NCBI GenBank assembly: GCA_009767595.1
Contig: VSDK01000589.1
Location: forward strand, 148,145 to 212,144
Direction: 5' to 3'
DNA: 64,000 nt
Source: Symbiodinium kawagutii
Taxonomy: Eukaryota; Sar; Dinophyceae; Suessiales; Symbiodiniaceae
In this document: positions 62,383 through 64,000 of the stretch, one piece after another
Position numbering within the stretch: position 1 is the first letter of the stretch
Layout of the letters: each line of letters starts with the position of its first letter
Notes under the pieces: generated by a model
The model's database searches: none
The model's input: only the letters and a program-made list of their open reading frames with translations
Told to the model about the DNA's origin: nothing
Made by a program: the position numbers and the translations under genes

Positions 62383-62457
62383 GTGTTCTCAAAAAAGGGG
62401 TACCCCCAAATCATCCATTGTAAGTGGTTTTCCCTATTATAGGAAACCACCATTTGT
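62383..62457 (-). repeat. GGGGTACCCC-family element, inverted
   Basis: Reverse strand reads TGGTGGTTTCCTATAATAGG, then GGATGATTTGGGGGTACCCC, then TTTTTTGAGAACAC. Same family as 47,123-47,189. It sits about 60 bp past the donor of the ankyrin exon. Confidence 0.65.
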
Positions 62458-62514
62458 CTTCATGACCTTGAAGATTACGAGTATTTGTAGCTGCAGCATA
62501 GCTGAGTCCAGTAC

Positions 62515-62592
62515 CTCCTTCGATAGGTAGCTGATCACTGCGAGGCGATTGTTCCGTGCTGCGACAAGCAGTGGTGTACTCTGGTTGTTATC
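62515..62592 (-). CDS. Ankyrin-repeat exon
   Basis: 78-bp exon, phase 0 at both ends: CCAG|GATAAC acceptor and GAG|GTACTG donor. It reads DNNQSTPLLVAARNNRL then AVISYLSKE, matching the ankyrin pattern (TPLL-AA near the turn, then a second helix). One repeat per exon is typical. It lies upstream of and on the same strand as the kinase gene, so an ankyrin-kinase protein is possible but unproven. Confidence 0.65.
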
Positions 62593-62856
62593 CTGGTGCT
62601 GCAGGCAAGCAAAAATACAAACAACTTGGTCATTCAACATGAAATTGTTAAATTATTCTCTGTTCAATTGGAATTCGTGCTCATCTCTATGATACATAAT
62701 CCAACCATTTGATTATCCTCAATCCTTCATAATTCTCAACCAACTACTAACAATCATCAAACACCATAAATCATCAACAACCACAAACACATCTCCACAA
62801 TGTCAGCATGTAAAAACACTCAGTAGCGGGTGCCCGTGGCTTTTTGCTGAGCTGTC

Positions 62857-62977
62857 CTGAAAATGACCACGCCAATCCTTGGGTGTTCAGCCCAGTTCTG
62901 GTCATTGCTTGGCATAAATCGAAAGACACCCAAGGCTGCAAAGGCTTGTTGAATTTCTGTTGAGACAATTCTTTCTG
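62857..62977 (-). CDS. Probable exon upstream of the ankyrin exon
   Basis: Reads ERIVSTEIQQAFAALGVFRF, MPSNDQNWAEHP and RIGVVIFR, between a TTCCAG acceptor and a GA donor (TCAG|GACAGC). Family not recognised; likely the same gene as the ankyrin exon because of strand and spacing. Confidence 0.45.
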
Positions 62978-63189
62978 GAACAAAAGGCACCCAGAAACTC
63001 AACAAAGCGTCCACACAGTCCACACATGTCAACGTGTGTCAAGACTGACATCTCGACAAGCATGAAGTTGTGTTCCTTTTCCAAACGAATACTCCGCTAT
63101 CCCGTCCACACAGCCTGTTTGGATTGATTTTGCCAAGAGTCATCATCTGATGCTCCTGGTTGCATGATTGGGGTGTCGATCAGCCAAGC

Positions 63190-63350
63190 ACAAGGTCATC
63201 AATAGGATAATAGTATATTTCAGCCAAAAGGATATTGACAGGGCTGGAAAAGGAAAGACATATCTCCACCTTTGCTGCAAATCCAACGAAAGTGGGACCT
63301 TTCTTGAAACGATCACCCACCAAGTACTGAAGGTGTTTGTTTGCGACCCA
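63190..63350 (+). CDS. Doubtful ankyrin-like open stretch on the plus strand
   Basis: KDIDRAGKGKTYLHLCCKSN resembles the D-x-x-G-x-T-x-LH-x-x-C core of an ankyrin repeat. It is on the opposite strand from the nearby ankyrin exon and has no convincing splice sites. Confidence 0.22.
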
Positions 63351-63359
63351 TGAAAATAT

Positions 63360-64000
63360 CCACTAAGAGTGCAGAAAGCCCAAGCATGCAGAAGAATGCT
63401 CTTGAGCCTGTGATGTGATTGTCCCAACTAGACAGCTACTGTGATTGGCTATGGTCGAGGTGAAATATCTTCAAAGCCAGCATTCAGGCCTCGGGTTAGA
63501 ACGGTTTTTGTAATGATTAATCCTTATGTGGATATCAAGGCTATCGTGGTTTTGATGGTCATTATGGTTCCAATGATTCTTCTGGCGCTAAAAGACCTCC
63601 TGCCATTGAACCCTCAAATGCCTGGAACTTTCAGGAGACCATAGGCTTTCCTCAATTGTATGGCTGCCATGTGGTGCTACCACAACTCTCCAATTCTCTC
63701 ACTATGTATACTCTGACCATACTATACGACACTAGACTTTGCTGGCCCGTGATCCATTTAGATCATATGCCTGGTGGGTCCTGGGACCGAACAAGAAGGC
63801 AACAATCAAGTCCAGAATTGAAGGAACAATAGTAAGAGTCAAAATATCCAACTAAAATTATACATACTGTCGGAAATAACCGCTCAATTTCAAGGAAGAA
63901 AAACTGTGTGTGTGTGTGTGTCATTCAAACATCGGATCCGCATTCCGCATGTTGCCAAGACTTCATTCCCAAAGTCCATCCAGCCTGGTCGACTTTTTTT
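63360..64000. other. Right edge, no gene recognised
   Basis: Contains a (GT)9 microsatellite at 63,905-63,921. A 67-codon plus-strand frame at 63,441-63,644 has a hydrophobic run (AIVVLMVIMVPMILLAL) but no other support. Confidence 0.4.

Noticed and set aside
63190-63350. Second ankyrin gene on the plus strand
   Set aside because: Only one weak motif, no clear splice sites, opposite strand to the supported ankyrin exon; listed at low confidence only.
1-64000. tRNA, rRNA or spliced-leader RNA genes
   Set aside because: Scanning by eye found no convincing cloverleaf, rRNA core or spliced-leader sequence; a covariance-model search would be needed to be sure.

Overview
The window looks like nuclear DNA of a dinoflagellate, most likely a Symbiodiniaceae-type alga. 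No gene is compact. Short exons (about 30-220 bp) lie in long, repeat-rich introns. Reading the two paralogous genes against each other places many splice sites: acceptors are nearly always AG followed by G, and donors are a mix of GT, GC and GA. That GC/GA donor use is a known dinoflagellate trait. The interpretation rests on reading exons by eye, with no database search. A 10-base N gap (43,823-43,832) shows this is a draft assembly.

Layout. Two tandem minus-strand copies of one flavoprotein gene fill most of the left two thirds. Copy A runs from about 43.5 kb down to 23.3 kb and copy B from about 22.2 kb down to 0.87 kb, where it probably continues out of the window. The protein resembles the soluble pyridine nucleotide transhydrogenase (SthA) branch of the FAD/NAD(P) oxidoreductases: it has two dinucleotide folds and an interface domain but lacks the redox cysteine pair. 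The exon phases join it directly to a C-terminal EF-hand pair. An EF-hand SthA-like flavoprotein is not an architecture I know, and it is the best candidate here for something undescribed. The copies differ at more than ten intron positions.

Copy A's largest intron holds a plus-strand non-LTR retrotransposon (30,780-38,269) flanked by a 14-bp direct repeat. Its first ORF region contains a truncated C5-cytosine DNA methyltransferase domain. Its second is a 1665-codon ORF with APE-type endonuclease, reverse transcriptase, zinc knuckle and RNase H regions. Copy B's introns hold a three-exon plus-strand gene (14,948-16,068), a 24-bp/96-bp higher-order repeat, 13-bp satellite blocks and a broken kinase-like sequence bounded by AGAAGATATT inverted repeats.

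Right of 48.8 kb lies a minus-strand protein kinase gene with seven supported exons (48,849-56,229). Further right are minus-strand exons including one ankyrin repeat (62.5 kb), which may belong to the same gene or to another. Most recognised genes point the same way, as expected for tandem dinoflagellate gene arrays. Microsatellites and TGATGGTT-rich intron DNA fill the rest.
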